A stretch of 38,207 nt of DNA from Chlorobiota bacterium (GTDB taxonomy: Bacteria; Bacteroidota; Ignavibacteria; OLB7). This document shows, in pieces, positions 23,198 through 31,992 of the stretch. The translations under genes were made by a program, and so were the position numbers. Location of the stretch: the NCBI GenBank assembly GCA_016788565.1, contig JAEUSP010000001.1:1-38207 (forward strand). Direction: 5' to 3'. Numbering within the stretch: position 1 is the first letter of the stretch; each line of letters starts with the position of its first letter. Under the pieces are notes generated by a model. The model had not been told where the DNA came from, did not search any database, and worked only from the letters and a program-made list of their open reading frames with translations.

Positions 23198-24412
23198 TTA
23201 GCGAAGCCCGCGCCCAGTTACTTGTTCCAGCATCCGGATTATTGCATCGGCAAAGGTGTCCATACTGAACCGGTGTTTGGCGCGTAGCTTCCCCCGTTGG
23301 CATTGTTCCTGGCGGGTGTTTGGGTCGTCCAAAAAATGGAGCATTTTTTCCAGCAAATCATCTACATCTCCGGCCTGAAAAATATATCCGGCATCTCCAA
23401 TCACCTCTGGGATTCCTCCGCTGTTGCTGGCAATAATTGGAGTTCCGGCAAGCATCGCCTCAACATTCACCCGCCCAAACTGCTCATCAATTTCGGCGCG
23501 GCTGGGAAGCACCATTGCGTCGGCAGCAGCGATGTAGTATGGCATTTCTTCTTGCGGAACCACATCACGAAACGCGACCCCCGAAAGCTGAAGCGATTCG
23601 GCTTGTTGGCGCAATGCCGGCTCGTAATCCCCCCTTCCCACAATTAACAATCGAATCGCTTGGTTGGGGCGTTGATGCTGCAACAGGGAAAACGCTTCGA
23701 TAAGGTCTTGCACCCCTTTTAATTCCACTAACCTTCCGGCGAACAGGAATATCACCTCACTATTATTTTCATCATTACTCAAGCCAAGTTTTTTTCGGGC
23801 CTCCTGCTTGTTAATCTCCACAAACAGCGTGTCGTTCACGCCGTAAAATTGTTCAACAATCGGCCCCTGAAATCCAAGTTCTTGCAGCGCGGCAACCGCC
23901 TTGCTGTTGATGCAAAATGCCGCCGTCATCCGGGGGATCATCAGTCGTGATAGCAGGCTGTAGAGCGGCCCCAGCCGATAGGCAAACGTTTTGAAAGAGG
24001 CGATGTGATTGTTATAAAAAATGATTGGGACGCGGCGAGCCAGCAGCCACCGTACAAGCATAATTTGCACAGCAAAAAAAGAGAAACCTTCCTCCAACAT
24101 CAGTATCACTTGCGGGCGCGAGTGGCGGAAAGCGCGAATCAACCCCGTTAAATAAAATCCACGTTGCGCTTGGCCTTTTGCAGCAACCTTCCCCAAAACA
24201 ACGGGGAATGGATCCGATTCCGGCGACTGGTAGCGAATTACTTTATCGTTTTCAATCCAAGCGGTTGGCGCAAGAAGGGTGATGCCAACATTGGCGCGCT
24301 CAGCAACCAGAAAATGCCGCCAACGCACCGAACGCAGCACCGAAACTTTGTCAATAACCAGCACCCGCAACGGCGGCCCCAGCGTTCGATCTGCCGGCAA
24401 TATCTCTGGCAT
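23198..24412 (-). CDS. GT4-family glycosyltransferase
   Basis: A 404-residue GT-B fold enzyme. The N-terminal Rossmann-like domain starts LRVLVIDKVSVLRSVRW; the C-terminal domain has FLFAGRLVELKGVQDLIEAF (typical KG motif, about 222-241), LLIVGRGDYEPALR, and the E-x7-E motif within EQFGRVNVEAMLAGTPIIAS (donor binding). These are hallmarks of retaining GT4 transferases using nucleotide sugars, most often in polysaccharide assembly at the cytoplasmic membrane face. It is separated by 3 bp from the upstream chain-length gene and 16 bp from the downstream polymerase/ligase gene, so it is plainly in one operon. Sugar specificity is unknown. Confidence 0.9.
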   Translation of the reverse strand: MPEILPADRTLGPPLRVLVIDKVSVLRSVRWRHFLVAERANVGITLLAPTAWIENDKVIRYQSPESDPFPVVLGKVAAKGQAQRGFYLTGLIRAFRHSRPQVILMLEEGFSFFAVQIMLVRWLLARRVPIIFYNNHIASFKTFAYRLGPLYSLLSRLMIPRMTAAFCINSKAVAALQELGFQGPIVEQFYGVNDTLFVEINKQEARKKLGLSNDENNSEVIFLFAGRLVELKGVQDLIEAFSLLQHQRPNQAIRLLIVGRGDYEPALRQQAESLQLSGVAFRDVVPQEEMPYYIAAADAMVLPSRAEIDEQFGRVNVEAMLAGTPIIASNSGGIPEVIGDAGYIFQAGDVDDLLEKMLHFLDDPNTRQEQCQRGKLRAKHRFSMDTFADAIIRMLEQVTGRGLR

Positions 24413-24415
24413 AAT

Positions 24416-25666
24416 TTATTTGTTGCTTCCAGGATCAATCTGCTTGTGGTTCATGGCTTGCTGTTTATTGGAATAGATTCCACGTTGCAAGCCATCATAG
24501 AGATACACGCCCAGCACGGAAAAGGCTGTCAGTAAAATTCCAGTAACGGCAACAATGATTGTTTTGCGTGGGGCCGATGGATATAATGGAGTAGTTGCCC
24601 AATCCAGCACCGAAACCGTGGGAAGCTCTCGCGCTTCTTGGATTTTCTCCTGATTATATTGAGCCTCCAACAGCATATACACCTGCGTTGTCACCTCAAG
24701 ATTTAATTTTAACGTGGCGTACTGGCGTGCAAGCTCTGGAACATTTTTGAACGGTATTCCCAGGGCATCAACACCACTGTTCCCCGTTTCCACATTCTGT
24801 TGCTGGCGTTGCAGCAATGCTAATTGCGAACGTAGCGATTGCACCGTGCGTTGATCCGAATTCAAATCCGACTCGGCGCGGATAAGCTCTAATTTCGCTT
24901 TTTGGATCATCGCTTGGGTTTCAATCACCGAACTCAGTGCGGCATCCAACTGTTTATCCAACGCAATCGCCTTATTCTGCTCTTGGAATGCCTGCATCGC
25001 ACGCTGTGCGGAATCCATTTCCTTCCGCTTCTCCTCTTTCATTTTTTCTAAAAAAATTCGTGAGCGGCGAGCACGGGTAACGCTTTTTTGTTGGTTCAGT
25101 TTATCAAGAATTTCAATGGCGTTATTGATGAGAGTAGCCGTAAATGTAGCCACCTCCTGCTGTTCGGCTTTGTCTGATAGAAATGATGTTTTTTCGTTGT
25201 ACGTAACAGATATCACCCCTTGCTTATCTGACTCGGCCTCAATTCGCCCCATCACTTGCTCGATTGCCAGCGAGCGTTGTGCTGAATCAACATCATACCG
25301 CTGCAGCAGGTTCAGCCGGGTTACTAAGCTATCGGCCAGTGAGCGGCTGGTCAAGATTTTCACAAACACTTCCGCCGATGAGTTTTGGCCAAGCGATTTC
25401 AGATCAAACCCCGAACCGCCGCCAAGAATCAGATTATTCAGAGACATTCCTTCCGATTTTTCGGGAGGCAACAACACAGCCCCAGCCGTGAATGTTTTGG
25501 GCATGATAAACGAATAAACAATCACCAGCACAAGCCCTGTAAGAATAATTGTTAGCAACAGAGAACGATACCGGAGTAAAACTGCGAGATAATCACGCAG
25601 ATTCATCACGGGAGGTAGGTTAGGATTCTCAGGCACGTGGATTGGATATTGTGTTGGGTCGGTCAC
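24416..25666 (-). CDS. Wzz/GNVR-type polysaccharide chain-length or export protein
   Basis: A 416-residue inner-membrane protein. A Wzz domain starts with NLRDYLAVLLRYRSLLLT and the first membrane helix (about 35-53), then MPKTFTAGAVLLPPEKSEG. A long periplasmic coiled-coil part (about 180-310, KMKEEKRKEMDSAQRAMQAF) leads to the GNVR-like segment and the second helix (about 370-392) after VLDWATTPLYPSAPRKT. No cytoplasmic tyrosine-kinase domain is fused. Its role is to set polymer length and couple synthesis to export. The start used is GTG 25666; no clear ribosome-binding site precedes it, and ATG 25606 (before NLRDYL) is an alternative. It follows the Wza-like gene by 26 bp. Confidence 0.88.
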   Translation of the reverse strand: MTDPTQYPIHVPENPNLPPVMNLRDYLAVLLRYRSLLLTIILTGLVLVIVYSFIMPKTFTAGAVLLPPEKSEGMSLNNLILGGGSGFDLKSLGQNSSAEVFVKILTSRSLADSLVTRLNLLQRYDVDSAQRSLAIEQVMGRIEAESDKQGVISVTYNEKTSFLSDKAEQQEVATFTATLINNAIEILDKLNQQKSVTRARRSRIFLEKMKEEKRKEMDSAQRAMQAFQEQNKAIALDKQLDAALSSVIETQAMIQKAKLELIRAESDLNSDQRTVQSLRSQLALLQRQQQNVETGNSGVDALGIPFKNVPELARQYATLKLNLEVTTQVYMLLEAQYNQEKIQEARELPTVSVLDWATTPLYPSAPRKTIIVAVTGILLTAFSVLGVYLYDGLQRGIYSNKQQAMNHKQIDPGSNK

Positions 25667-25692
25667 GGTAGGTACGGTTGCTGAGGGAGGTC

Positions 25693-27360
25693 TTAGTTCT
25701 TGTTATTTAGCAAGCCAACAACTACGGCAATCACGGTAGCGACCTGTGCAACAATAGTAATTGCAGTAGCGAACCCTGACCAGAAATCCCCTTTTGCTTT
25801 TTCGGGGACAAAAATTGCATCCCCCGACTCGATGCTGTAATCATCTTGGCTGTCGGCAAGGAACGTTTCTCCGGTTCTTCCTTTTATCACTTTTTCTTCC
25901 CCTTCTTCAGCGTTCCAGCCGTAGCCGCCAGCAAGTTGGATGTATTCACGGAAGGTACGGTCAGCAACGTAAGAGATATTTCCCGGGTTTTTCACTTTTC
26001 CGCTGACTTTCACGAACCCACGGGTTTGCGGGACAAATACTGAGTCGTCATGCTGAAGGAATAAATTTTCGGATTCATCGTTATTCATCAGCTTATTAAA
26101 ATCTACGGTAAGAATTCCAGGGCGCTGGAACTCGCGATTTTTTACGCGGAAGTACTCTGTCTCTTCGGGGGTGCGTTGGTCGGGATCAATTTGGGCGATG
26201 CGGCCATATTCTGGGTCCTGCTCGATTAACCGGCGGCGAATTAACACGGCATCAGCAAGGGATGCTTGTTCGGTGAATCCGCCAGCGCGTTGGATAATTT
26301 CACGCAGCCGCGTTGAGTGTGGCTCGATAGAGTAATACCCAGGATATTTTACCTCACCCCACACCACTACCCTGCTTGCTGCATGGAAGCCCTTCTTCTG
26401 GCGAACAAATACTTGATCCCCAATTTCTAACGGGCGGTCGCCGAGTATTTGGCCATCGGGGGTGGCGCGCAGGAAGAGGCGTTGGCGGATATTCCCAACT
26501 TCATCCACTGTCACCACTTCAATGGAGTCGGTCACAGCGTCCACGGTGAACCCGAAGGCGTAGCGAATAAGGCTTGAGACGGAGTCACCGTGATGCCACG
26601 TGAACTCGCCGGGGCGTTGCACGCCGCCGGTGATGATGATGATGTTACGCTGATCCTGCACCCCAACTTTCACCACATCCCCCCCTTCCACCGTGGGGTT
26701 TGCCGTCAGGTCGCCGTTGGCATAAAACGGGACAAGATCAACGGGAATGATTTGGCCGTTGCGCACAATTTGGATGTCGCGTTTGGAGGAGCGTGTGCTG
26801 GCTCCGCCGGCCAAATCAATCACCTCCGAAACCCGTGTTACCGGCGTGGCAACCACCATTCCGGTGCGCCGAACGGATCCGATAACCGACACTTTGAACT
26901 GCCGCATCCGCCGCAGCGACACCGCCGCCGTGGGGTCGCGATAGACGCGCGCAATTGCTTGCTGGATAAGAACCTCCGATTCGGCAAGCGAGCGGTTTCG
27001 CAGGTCAATCGCGCCAACGCCAGGGATTATCAGCTTGCCATCGGGGGCAACCACTAGCTCATATTGGATTGGCTTGGAGAGGGTGAGCATCACGGTCAGT
27101 TGGTCGTTCGGGCCAAGCTGGTAGCGTTCGGGGTCAATTGGGCGTTCCAGTAGCGCGCTTGACTCAAGGCTGCGCTGGCTTAGTTCGCGGGTGAGGGTGG
27201 TGTCGAACGGTGTGGACTGGCCCGTGGTTCCAACCCCACGTGGCTCTTCGCCGGTTGATGGCTGGGAATGGCCACGCCCCGGCGCGCACAACCAAAGCAG
27301 AACAACAAGCCAAGCCGCAAGCCATTGGTATGACCTGGATAACAGCAGTTGATGTTTCAG
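25693..27360 (-). CDS. Wza-like SLBB-domain polysaccharide export protein, probable CTG start
   Basis: A 555-residue outer-membrane/periplasmic export protein. It contains a Poly_export domain (YQLGPNDQLTVMLTLSKPI, GKLIIPGVGAIDL, then QAIARVYRDPTAAVSL) and three or more SLBB domains (VSVIGSVRRTG, IIITGGVQRPGEF, VVWGEVKYPGYYSI, VKVSGKVKNPGNI). A C-terminal hydrophobic segment (FATAITIVAQVATVIAVVVGLL) ends it, as in several Bacteroidota exporters. No ATG lies upstream of the domain. Extending the frame to CTG at 27360 yields a proper signal peptide (LKHQLLLSRSYQ, then WLAAWLVVLLWLCA), and that CTG sits 7 nt after a perfect AAGGAGG; an in-frame TAA at 27373-27375 rules out more distant starts. 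A TTG at 27291 is the other option, but it would lose the signal peptide. First gene of the polysaccharide operon. Confidence 0.88.
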   Translation of the reverse strand: MKHQLLLSRSYQWLAAWLVVLLWLCAPGRGHSQPSTGEEPRGVGTTGQSTPFDTTLTRELSQRSLESSALLERPIDPERYQLGPNDQLTVMLTLSKPIQYELVVAPDGKLIIPGVGAIDLRNRSLAESEVLIQQAIARVYRDPTAAVSLRRMRQFKVSVIGSVRRTGMVVATPVTRVSEVIDLAGGASTRSSKRDIQIVRNGQIIPVDLVPFYANGDLTANPTVEGGDVVKVGVQDQRNIIIITGGVQRPGEFTWHHGDSVSSLIRYAFGFTVDAVTDSIEVVTVDEVGNIRQRLFLRATPDGQILGDRPLEIGDQVFVRQKKGFHAASRVVVWGEVKYPGYYSIEPHSTRLREIIQRAGGFTEQASLADAVLIRRRLIEQDPEYGRIAQIDPDQRTPEETEYFRVKNREFQRPGILTVDFNKLMNNDESENLFLQHDDSVFVPQTRGFVKVSGKVKNPGNISYVADRTFREYIQLAGGYGWNAEEGEEKVIKGRTGETFLADSQDDYSIESGDAIFVPEKAKGDFWSGFATAITIVAQVATVIAVVVGLLNNKN

Positions 27361-27367
27361 AACCGTT

Positions 27368-27374
27368 CCTCCTT
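27368..27374 (-). promoter_or_regulatory. Strong ribosome-binding site deciding the CTG start
   Basis: AAGGAGG on the minus strand, 7 nt before CTG 27360. It overlaps the region just after an in-frame stop, so it can only serve that start. The remaining intergenic DNA to 27599 contains no convincing gene and presumably the operon promoter. Confidence 0.7.
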
Positions 27375-27599
27375 AGTGAATAGGACTTCTGGAATGAGAG
27401 AAAAAGGGCAACCGCAGATGCTTGATGTACTCAGCGGAGGGTGCCCATAACCCGATACGTGAGAGATTGCGTGTGCGCAGAAGCAGTAGTAACCGAAGCG
27501 ATAGCGTAGGAATTGTTGATTTGCTGCTGAAAAACGGCAGCCGCAACATACACCGAAGCAGCATTCATACAAGCCCAAAAATCTATCTACTGCGCTTGC

Positions 27600-28574
27600 T
27601 TATCCTTGCATACGTTCGGCGATGTGAGCAATCACCACTTCGGCATGATGCCTTCCGTTTTCGATGAATACTTCCCATGTTCGGCAACCACACACCACCG
27701 ACCCAGCCAAGTATAGCCCCGGCACGTTGCTCTCGAACGTTGCTGGGCTGAACAACGGGATCAGCGTTTCAAGGTCGTAGGCGATGCCGCAGGCGCGGAA
27801 CAGATGCTCGTCGGGGCGGTGGCCAATCATTGCAAACAGCGCGTCGCACGGGAGGGTTGCTGTTTCCCCGTTGGTGTTGTGCTGCACGGTAACTCTGGTT
27901 GGCTCTATCTGCAGAACGTGGCTGTTCCACAGCATGGCGATCTGCCCGTTGGCCAAACGGTTTTCGATGTCGGGCCTGATCCAGTATTTCACGCCACGCC
28001 CCAGCTCTCCCTGCCGATGCACCATCGTCACCGAAGCACCATGCCGGTACAGGTCCAGCGCGGCCTCCACCGCAGAATTCCTTCCGCCAACCACCACCAC
28101 CTGCTTGCCAAAAAACGGGAACGGTTCCTTGTAGTAATGATGCACATGGGGCAAGTCTTCCCCCGGAACCTTCAGCCGGTTGGTAGTGTTGAAGTAGCCG
28201 GTAGCCAGCACCACAAAACGGCAGTCGAACGCCCCAAGCGATGTCTGCACAGCAAAGCCCCCGTGCTGCCTGCGCTCCACCCCGGTCACGCTTGCCCCTT
28301 GCTGGATTTTCAGCCCCCGCGTCCGGACAACGCCACGGTAGTATTGGATAGCCTCGGCCCGTGTTGGGCGGAAATTGGGTGAGGTGAAGGGCATATCCCC
28401 TAACTCCAATAAATCAGGGGTGGAGAAAAAAGTCATGGCGGTTGGATAGCCAACAATGGTGTTCACCACTGTTGCTTGCTCCAGCACCAGATAGCGCAGC
28501 CCCAACGATTCGGCGTGCAGCGCGCACGCTAACCCCGTTGGCCCGGCACCGATAATGATGAGGTCATACTCCAT
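27600..28574 (-). CDS. YpdA-like bacillithiol disulfide reductase (FAD/NADPH flavoprotein)
   Basis: A 324-residue flavoprotein of the thioredoxin-reductase-like fold. The FAD-binding dinucleotide motif is IIIGAGPTG (6-14), the NADPH motif is VVVVGGRNSAVEAAL (159-173), and a C-terminal block SNVPGLYLAGSVVCG ends the FAD domain. The sequence VGYPTAMTFFSTPDLLELG (41-59) is characteristic of the YpdA family. The classic CxxC redox pair of thioredoxin reductase is absent, as expected for YpdA. It should reduce bacillithiol disulfide with NADPH and keep cytoplasmic thiols reduced. It is transcribed leftward, divergent from hemF. A bacillithiol synthesis locus is not visible in this window. Confidence 0.88.
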   Translation of the reverse strand: MEYDLIIIGAGPTGLACALHAESLGLRYLVLEQATVVNTIVGYPTAMTFFSTPDLLELGDMPFTSPNFRPTRAEAIQYYRGVVRTRGLKIQQGASVTGVERRQHGGFAVQTSLGAFDCRFVVLATGYFNTTNRLKVPGEDLPHVHHYYKEPFPFFGKQVVVVGGRNSAVEAALDLYRHGASVTMVHRQGELGRGVKYWIRPDIENRLANGQIAMLWNSHVLQIEPTRVTVQHNTNGETATLPCDALFAMIGHRPDEHLFRACGIAYDLETLIPLFSPATFESNVPGLYLAGSVVCGCRTWEVFIENGRHHAEVVIAHIAERMQG

Positions 28575-28749
28575 ACGTTGCGGGCAAAATTACGTGTGGA
28601 AGCGGGGGAGCCTGCCGTTGGAGTTGTCCCAGATTGTTTTCACCAGGGTTCGTTCGGCAGGGTGAAATGGCCGGGAAAGTATATTCGCCAAGCCCGATAG
28701 CCAACACGCTGCGCGGGCCTTCCACATTCCATTTTCCCACCGTTGAACC

Positions 28750-29661
28750 ATGACCGAACCAGCATTCTGCTTGCAGCTGAAGGAGCCGATGGCCCAGTAC
28801 GTTGCCACCTTGCAAAACCGTATTTGCCAAGCCCTGGAACAGGAAGATGGCGTGGCCACATTTGTGCAGGATAGCTGGGAACGCCCCGGCGGCGGCGGCG
28901 GGCGTTCGCGGGCGATTGCCAACGGAGCCGTGTTTGAAAAAGGTGGGGTGAATATCTCCACCGTGTTCGGGACGCTGCCGGAAGGAATCGCTTCCAAAAT
29001 GAAGGTTGCTGACCCCAACTTTTTTGCCACCGGAATCTCGCTGGTGATCCACCCGGCCAACCCGCATGTGCCAACGGTTCATGCCAACTTCCGCTACTTT
29101 GTTTCGGGGGAACATGATGCTTGGTTTGGCGGGGGGATTGACCTGACCCCCTACGTTGCCAACGAAGAAGACGCTCGGCATTTTCACGCTGTTCTGCGGG
29201 AAGCCGCCGCCCCTTTTGGCTTGGATCGCTACCGAAAATTCAAGCAATGGTGTGATGAGTATTTCTTTATTCGTCACCGTGGGGAATCGCGGGGAATTGG
29301 GGGGATGTTCTACGATTACTTGCGCGGCACGCCGGAGGAGTTAGCGGAATTATTCAAGTTTCAGCAAGCAATGGGAGATTCATTTTTGGATGCTTACCTG
29401 CCAATCGTGCAACGCCGGAAAAACACCCCGTTCACCGAGCGTGAGAAGAAATTCCAACTGCTGCGGCGGGGGCGATATGTGGAGTTCAATTTGGTGTATG
29501 ACCGGGGGACGCTGTTCGGCTTGGAAACCAACGGGCGAATCGAGAGCATTCTGATGAGCCTTCCCGCAGTGGTCAATTTCGACTACAACGCACCAATGGA
29601 AACCAACAACAACGAGCGCACGCTGATGGATTGGCTACGAAATCCGCGTAGTTGGGAGTGA
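28750..29661 (+). CDS. hemF: Oxygen-dependent coproporphyrinogen III oxidase
   Basis: A 303-residue enzyme, normal length for HemF. All signature blocks are present: HPANPHVPTVHANFRYF (101-117), GGGIDLTPYV, GIGGMFYDYL, and GRYVEFNLVYDRGTLFGLET followed by NGRIESILMSLP near the C-terminus. HemF converts coproporphyrinogen III to protoporphyrinogen IX by oxidative decarboxylation using O2, so the organism lives at least partly aerobically. The ATG at 28750 is used; an internal ATG at 28789 is possible but would remove little. It is monocistronic here: divergent from the YpdA-like gene and convergent with a lipoprotein gene, with a palindromic repeat between the stops. Confidence 0.97.
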   Translation: MTEPAFCLQLKEPMAQYVATLQNRICQALEQEDGVATFVQDSWERPGGGGGRSRAIANGAVFEKGGVNISTVFGTLPEGIASKMKVADPNFFATGISLVIHPANPHVPTVHANFRYFVSGEHDAWFGGGIDLTPYVANEEDARHFHAVLREAAAPFGLDRYRKFKQWCDEYFFIRHRGESRGIGGMFYDYLRGTPEELAELFKFQQAMGDSFLDAYLPIVQRRKNTPFTEREKKFQLLRRGRYVEFNLVYDRGTLFGLETNGRIESILMSLPAVVNFDYNAPMETNNNERTLMDWLRNPRSWE

Positions 29662-29674
29662 TGAAGAAAGAATG

Positions 29675-29752
29675 AAGGCACAGAGTTCACAAAAGAGGAA
29701 AGAGCGTTCTCTCCGGCTCTGTGCCCTTTGTGTCTCTGTGGTTCTTCTCTCT
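29675..29752. repeat. Palindromic intergenic repeat (GGCACAGAG type)
   Basis: GGCACAGAG at 29677-29685 pairs with CTCTGTGCC at 29717-29725, and CCTTTGTGTCTCTGTGGTTC follows. Very similar 'CACAGAGTTCACAGAG' style units recur in intergenic DNA of many bacteria (recalled). Lying between convergent genes, it may also act as a bidirectional transcription stop. Confidence 0.65.
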
Positions 29753-29769
29753 TCCTCACTGAAACTCAC

Positions 29770-30408
29770 TCACTCCCCCACCCAGAACGGCATCCGCTTG
29801 CTGAGCTCGGTAGCCACCATTTGCCAGGTTGTTTCCAGCTTACGGGGGTCCTCCACCGCAATATCGAACTCACCAGAGGTCATCACCTTGTTGTTGCGAG
29901 CATCCAGAAGAATGAATCGCCCCGATACCGCTTCATCCCCCCGCCCACTTGGGCCGCCAGTGGTGTTGGTAATTTCCAAGTTGCGAACCACAATCATGTA
30001 ATCAATGTTCCCTTCGCGCGCAGCCTGCGAGACCTTTTCCCAATTAATTGGGCCGGCGTTGTTGAAGTCGTTGGTGGCGTTCAGCGCCACCATGCTACCG
30101 ACTGGCTCATCGGAGTAATTGAAGGTGGTGTTGGAGTCCATCTGCTGGTTCAGTGCTGGGATCAGCATGGTGCGGAACTCACTCTGCAGCATCTCGCGCG
30201 CGGTTGCGCCGGCAACGCCACGGGCAGCAGCAAATTGGTCGGGATTGGTCATGGTCACTTGGTCTGGCAACGGAGTCACCACAAAAATTCGGTGGCCGTT
30301 CAGCGTTGCGTCATCGTATCCATTAATTGTTGTCCGGCGGCTGCTACCGCAAGCGGCCAACAGCACTGCAAGCAGTGCGACGGTGAGAAATCGGATGTTG
30401 GTGTTCAT
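29770..30408 (-). CDS. Lipoprotein, possibly LpoB/CsgG-like
   Basis: A 212-residue lipoprotein. I start it at ATG 30408 (NTNIRFLTVALLAVLLAAC), with a perfect lipobox LLAAC and Cys20; the frame is open 13 codons further but without signal character. The mature part has alternating strands and helices (RIFVVTPLPDQVTM, ATAREMLQSEFRTMLIPAL, IDYMIVVRNLEITN, VSGRFILLDARNNKVMTSGEF). This resembles the LpoB/CsgG-type fold, in which small outer-membrane lipoproteins contact periplasmic partners such as penicillin-binding proteins. That assignment is an impression from the fold pattern, without a diagnostic motif. It is convergent with hemF and 113 bp upstream-side from the GlmU-like gene, which is on the same strand. 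Confidence 0.8.
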   Translation of the reverse strand: MNTNIRFLTVALLAVLLAACGSSRRTTINGYDDATLNGHRIFVVTPLPDQVTMTNPDQFAAARGVAGATAREMLQSEFRTMLIPALNQQMDSNTTFNYSDEPVGSMVALNATNDFNNAGPINWEKVSQAAREGNIDYMIVVRNLEITNTTGGPSGRGDEAVSGRFILLDARNNKVMTSGEFDIAVEDPRKLETTWQMVATELSKRMPFWVGE

Positions 30409-30521
30409 TGTGATTGTGAGAATGATGATTCGGTGGATTGAGTACATCCCGGCAAGAACGTGCAGGGACTGAGTAAGGATGCTGCCTTCCTGAATGGAAA
30501 GGCGAACACACTGCGGCGAAC

Positions 30522-31727
30522 TTACTTCCCGGAGCTATGGTATTCAATACCCCGCAGCAGTTCTTCTTCGGCATCGGTCATCACCACTTTCCGGCGCAGC
30601 ATCACGGCTCGGGCGGTTTGGATTGCTTTGTTGCGGTCGTATTCTTCGCGTTCCCCCCATGCAAACGATGGTATGAATTTTGGCGGAAACCCTCCGCCAA
30701 ACACGTTCGCCCCAACGCCAACCACCGTCCCAGTGTTCAGCATGGTGTTGATTCCGGTTTTGCTGTGGTCGCCAATCAACGAGCCAAGAAACATTGTGCC
30801 GCTGTTGACCTCACCCCACGGGAAGGTGACACGAACTTGGCCGTAGTTGTTTTTTAAATCGGAGGTGTTGGTGTCGGCCCCCAGATTCACCCACTCCCCC
30901 AAGTAGCTGTGCCCCAAAAAGCCATCATGCTGCTTGTTGCTGAACCCCAGAATAATGGAGCCTTCCACCTCGCCCCCCACCTTGCACCAGGGGCCAATGG
31001 AGGTTTTCTCGTAGATCTTCGCGCCGATTTTAATCGTGCTGTTATCACCAATAAAACATGGCCCCACCACCACCGCGTTTGCCATCACCTTCACGTTGTT
31101 TCCCACGATGATTGCCCCGCCGCTGGCATCCAACACCACACCTGGCTGGATGCTGCACCCCGCCCCGGCAACAATCGCCGAAGGGTTCACCAAATGCACG
31201 CCATCGAAAGGTGGAAGATTGCTTGGTGATGCCAACCCGGCAGCGTCTTCTGCCAACATTCGTTCGTTGTCTTCTATCAATTCCCACAAGTAGCGGTAGA
31301 GTTGTAGCTCACCCGTCTGGATAATTTCCAGACCCAACTCTCCCCATTGCTCAGGCCTAGCACTGACGATCTGTTCGGAAGGGATGATAGAGGTGCGGGC
31401 GGCAAGAAGGTGAGCCCCATCGGTCAGCAGCCACTCGGTAGTGTTGCTTGAGGGAAGGTGATCCTGAAGGTGGTTGCGCCAGCGGAGCCGACCGTTCAGA
31501 TACAGGGTGTCGTGGGTTGATTCTGGTTGGTGAATTGCATGGCCGCGGCTTTGCAGGGCTTTGGTGATTTCCCCCCTTCCCATCCACGTCAGGCCTGCCA
31601 CATTGGGAAGCGCGCTAACCCGTTGGCACAGCGGTTTTGTGCCAACCAACAACTGCGCAGGGTGGTGGGTTAGCGCAAGCGGATAGAGGTTGCGAACGTG
31701 CTGGTCTTCAAACAGGCAAAGGAGCAT
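30522..31727 (-). CDS. GlmU-like putative sugar-phosphate nucleotidyltransferase with left-handed beta-helix
   Basis: A 401-residue protein. The N-terminal ~170 residues replace the usual nucleotidyltransferase domain with a diverged version (LCLFEDQHVRNLYPLALTHH, start of the fold). From about 180 a hexapeptide-repeat beta-helix follows: VNPSAIVAGAGCSIQPGVVL, GAIIVGNNVKVMANAVVVG, IKIGAKIYEKTSIGPWCKVG. Then come EVEGSIILGFSNKQHDGFLG and SYLGEWVNLGADTNTSDLKNNY, which are signature-like for the GlmU-family putative nucleotidyltransferases of Bacteroidota/Chlorobi. The likely product is an activated sugar or amino-sugar used in cell-envelope synthesis, but the substrate is not known and canonical GxGTRM-like residues are missing, so it may have lost the first activity. 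Confidence 0.85.
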   Translation of the reverse strand: MLLCLFEDQHVRNLYPLALTHHPAQLLVGTKPLCQRVSALPNVAGLTWMGRGEITKALQSRGHAIHQPESTHDTLYLNGRLRWRNHLQDHLPSSNTTEWLLTDGAHLLAARTSIIPSEQIVSARPEQWGELGLEIIQTGELQLYRYLWELIEDNERMLAEDAAGLASPSNLPPFDGVHLVNPSAIVAGAGCSIQPGVVLDASGGAIIVGNNVKVMANAVVVGPCFIGDNSTIKIGAKIYEKTSIGPWCKVGGEVEGSIILGFSNKQHDGFLGHSYLGEWVNLGADTNTSDLKNNYGQVRVTFPWGEVNSGTMFLGSLIGDHSKTGINTMLNTGTVVGVGANVFGGGFPPKFIPSFAWGEREEYDRNKAIQTARAVMLRRKVVMTDAEEELLRGIEYHSSGK

Positions 31728-31762
31728 AGGCTGAAGGAAGGAGAACGTGGACGGATGCTTCC

Positions 31763-31801
31763 GAAAAAAAAGCGCGGCGATGTTCGGGCATCACCGCGCT
31801 T
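31763..31801 (-). terminator. Intrinsic terminator of tRNA-Ser
   Basis: On the minus strand, AAGCGCGGTGATG and CATCGCCGCGCTT form a stem with a short loop, followed by eight T. It lies 11 bp after the 3' end of tRNA-Ser. Confidence 0.88.
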
Positions 31802-31811
31802 GTGTGTTCAG

Positions 31812-31900
31812 CGGAAAGGGAGGGATTCGAACCCTCGGTACGGTTTGCGCCGTACAAACGCTTTCCAGGCGTTCCAGTTCAACCACTCCTGCACCTTTCC
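31812..31900 (-). tRNA. tRNA-Ser (anticodon GGA)
   Basis: An 89-nt class II tRNA. Acceptor arms GGAAAGG and CCTTTCC pair, with G as discriminator. The anticodon arm is ACGCCTGGAAAGCGT (anticodon GGA), there is a long variable arm (GTACGGCGCAAACCGTAC) and a T arm GAGGGTTCGAATCCCTC. The CCA end is not encoded, so a CCA-adding enzyme is needed. Confidence 0.96.
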
Positions 31901-31992
31901 AGTGGTGTCCGATTTGGCCCCTGCTGCTTTGGGCAGCTTTGCCAGAACGGGGCGCAAATATACTGCCGAACGATTCGGCAACGCAACAGTGA

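Noticed and set aside
27357-27578. Small Cys-rich minus-strand frame (73 codons)
   Set aside because: It overlaps the ribosome-binding site of the Wza-like gene, has odd composition and no similarity that I recognise.
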